This document shows, piece after piece, positions 63,048 through 64,000 of a DNA stretch of 64,000 bases. Source of the DNA: an uncultured Sulfurovum sp. (lineage in GTDB: Bacteria; Campylobacterota; Campylobacteria; Campylobacterales; Sulfurovaceae); contig CACVAS010000117.1 in the NCBI GenBank assembly GCA_902727855.1, forward strand, positions 124,001-188,000. The letters run 5' to 3'. Within the stretch, counting starts at the first letter, position 1. Each line of letters opens with the position of its first letter. The position numbers were made by a program, and so were the translations under genes. Under the pieces are notes generated by a model that worked only from the letters and a program-made list of their open reading frames with translations, was not told where the DNA came from and made no database searches.

Positions 63048-64000
63048 ATGAAAATAGAACAAAAATTACAAATACTTACCGACTCAGCCAAATATGATGT
63101 CTCCTGCTCCTCTTCAGGCTCTACTCGTACAGAGAGTTTCGGCGCGTTAGGAGCAACACACAGCAGCGGTATATGCCATGCCTTTTCGGCTGATGGTCGT
63201 TGTATCTCACTACTGAAGATACTCTTTACGAACTACTGCATCTACGACTGTGCGTACTGCATCAACCGTAGCAGTAACGACATCCGCCGTGCGGCATTTA
63301 CCCCCAAAGAAGTAGCAGACCTCACCATCAACTTCTATAAGCGTAACTACATCGAAGGGCTCTTTCTAAGCTCTGGCATCATCACCTCTGAAGACCACAC
63401 GATGGAGCTTATCTTAAAGACACTCAAACTCTTACGCTATGAGCATGCGTTCAACGGCTATGTCCATGTCAAGCTCATCCCCGGAAGCTCTGAACATCTC
63501 ATCAGAGCGGTGACCAAGCTAGCAGACAGGGTCAGCTCCAATGTCGAACTGCCTAGCGAAAAGTCTCTGGCACTCCTTGCTCCTGACAAGACCAAAGAAA
63601 AGCTCTTTGAGCCTCTAAATATCGTCAAAAATGATGCACTTGAGCGTGGTAAAAAGGTCATAGGCATGAGTACACAGATGATCATAGGAGCAAGTCCTGA
63701 GAGTGACTATGACATCTTGAGGCTTAGTGATGCGTTCTACAACAAGGGACTTCTTAAACGTGTCTACTTCTCTGCGTACATCCCCACAGTCTCACACAAG
63801 CACCTACCTACCATAGACACCCCTCCACCACTGCTGAGAGAACACAGGCTCTATCAGGCTGACTGGCTTATGCGCTTTTATGGATTCGGATGGGATGAGA
63901 TCACGACCGAGCGTGACCCCTTTCTCGATGAGCGCTTCGACCCTAAACTGGCATGGGCACTGCGTAACCTCCATCACTTCCCAGTAGAGGTTAACCGTGC
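63048..64000 (+). CDS. UDG-linked radical SAM protein (DNA modification/repair), 3' end outside window
   Basis: 317 visible codons. MKIEQKLQILTDSAKYDVSCSSSGS, then the radical-SAM cysteines in NYCIYDCAYCINRSSNDIRRAAF, GLFLSSGIITSEDHTMEL and MIIGASPESDYDIL. This matches the TIGR03916-type proteins usually encoded next to a uracil-DNA-glycosylase-like gene, which would lie right of the window. Start chosen at the ATG after TCTAGGT; the ribosome site is poor. GC content is visibly higher than in most of the window. Confidence 0.88.
   Translation, partial: MKIEQKLQILTDSAKYDVSCSSSGSTRTESFGALGATHSSGICHAFSADGRCISLLKILFTNYCIYDCAYCINRSSNDIRRAAFTPKEVADLTINFYKRNYIEGLFLSSGIITSEDHTMELILKTLKLLRYEHAFNGYVHVKLIPGSSEHLIRAVTKLADRVSSNVELPSEKSLALLAPDKTKEKLFEPLNIVKNDALERGKKVIGMSTQMIIGASPESDYDILRLSDAFYNKGLLKRVYFSAYIPTVSHKHLPTIDTPPPLLREHRLYQADWLMRFYGFGWDEITTERDPFLDERFDPKLAWALRNLHHFPVEVNR

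Noticed and set aside
1..64000. tRNA, rRNA, tmRNA genes and CRISPR arrays
   Set aside because: I looked for T-arm GTTCGA/GTTCAA patterns with CCA-type ends, rRNA signatures and regularly spaced repeats and found none. The only direct repeats are the duplicated blocks, the cassette tandem repeat and the attC pairs.

Overview
The window is AT-rich DNA from a member of the Campylobacterota, most likely a Sulfurovum- or Sulfurimonas-like sulfur oxidiser. This rests on the gene order tgt - COG3400/TrkA-like - aroB - mscS-type channel - mtaB at the left end, which as I recall it is the order in Helicobacter, and on the general character of the proteins. The genus is an inference; no rRNA or tRNA gene was found to test it.

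Layout. 1-8.3 kb: tRNA modification (mtaB, tgt), shikimate pathway (aroB), a mechanosensitive channel, a lytic-transglycosylase-like protein and a 5'-nucleotidase. 8.4-11.2 kb: a candidate small RNA closed by a 12-bp stem, then clpB with a near-consensus promoter. 12.0-17.4 kb: a tightly packed plus-strand operon (ctpA, purC, purS, purQ, an SH3-like membrane protein, plsC, crcB, a small helical protein). 17.4-24.1 kb: housekeeping and lipid genes (cca, a cardiolipin-synthase-like protein, patatin, DUF819).

24.2-28.9 kb is the first accessory zone. It holds a secreted Tyr/Arg-rich protein, a VapD-family protein, a calcium-repeat protein and a cysteine-rich secreted protein whose 3' end has been replaced by a copy of the first gene's 3' end. 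The copied block carries a REPIN (an inverted pair of GTAG-footed REP hairpins). A ribbon-helix-helix/PIN toxin-antitoxin pair follows. 28.9-35.2 kb returns to core metabolism: a dipeptide epimerase, proC, and a sufBCDE-sufT operon lacking sufS.

35.7-39.6 kb is the second accessory zone and the most striking part of the window. It is an integron-type gene-cassette array without an integrase (a CALIN): about six attC-like sites, two of them nearly identical, separate a BrnT/BrnA pair with its own promoter, a Phd/YefM-YoeB-type pair with its own promoter, a gene broken by a tandem duplication, and a cassette protein of unknown function. Just beyond lie a truncated REP-associated transposase (RAYT) and a YoeB fragment.

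40.3-52.8 kb: a thiopurine-methyltransferase-like protein, a CPA2 antiporter, thiI with a rhodanese domain, heptose biosynthesis (gmhA, hldE), a ZnuABC-type uptake system, a leucine-rich-repeat protein kinase, a flavoprotein and a DTW-domain tRNA modifier. At 52.9 kb a 36-codon ORF encodes a double-glycine-type peptide ending in SLCYYHKPLLCYYI. 53.3-59.4 kb: thiD, thiE, a THI5/NMT1-like protein without a signal peptide, a DUF523-DUF1722 protein, an outer-membrane protein, a CPD photolyase and pdxH. 59.5-64 kb: an exported Hsp20-like protein, proB, a photolyase-related protein that has lost most of its iron-sulfur ligands, its TIGR03643 partner and the start of a radical-SAM DNA-repair protein.
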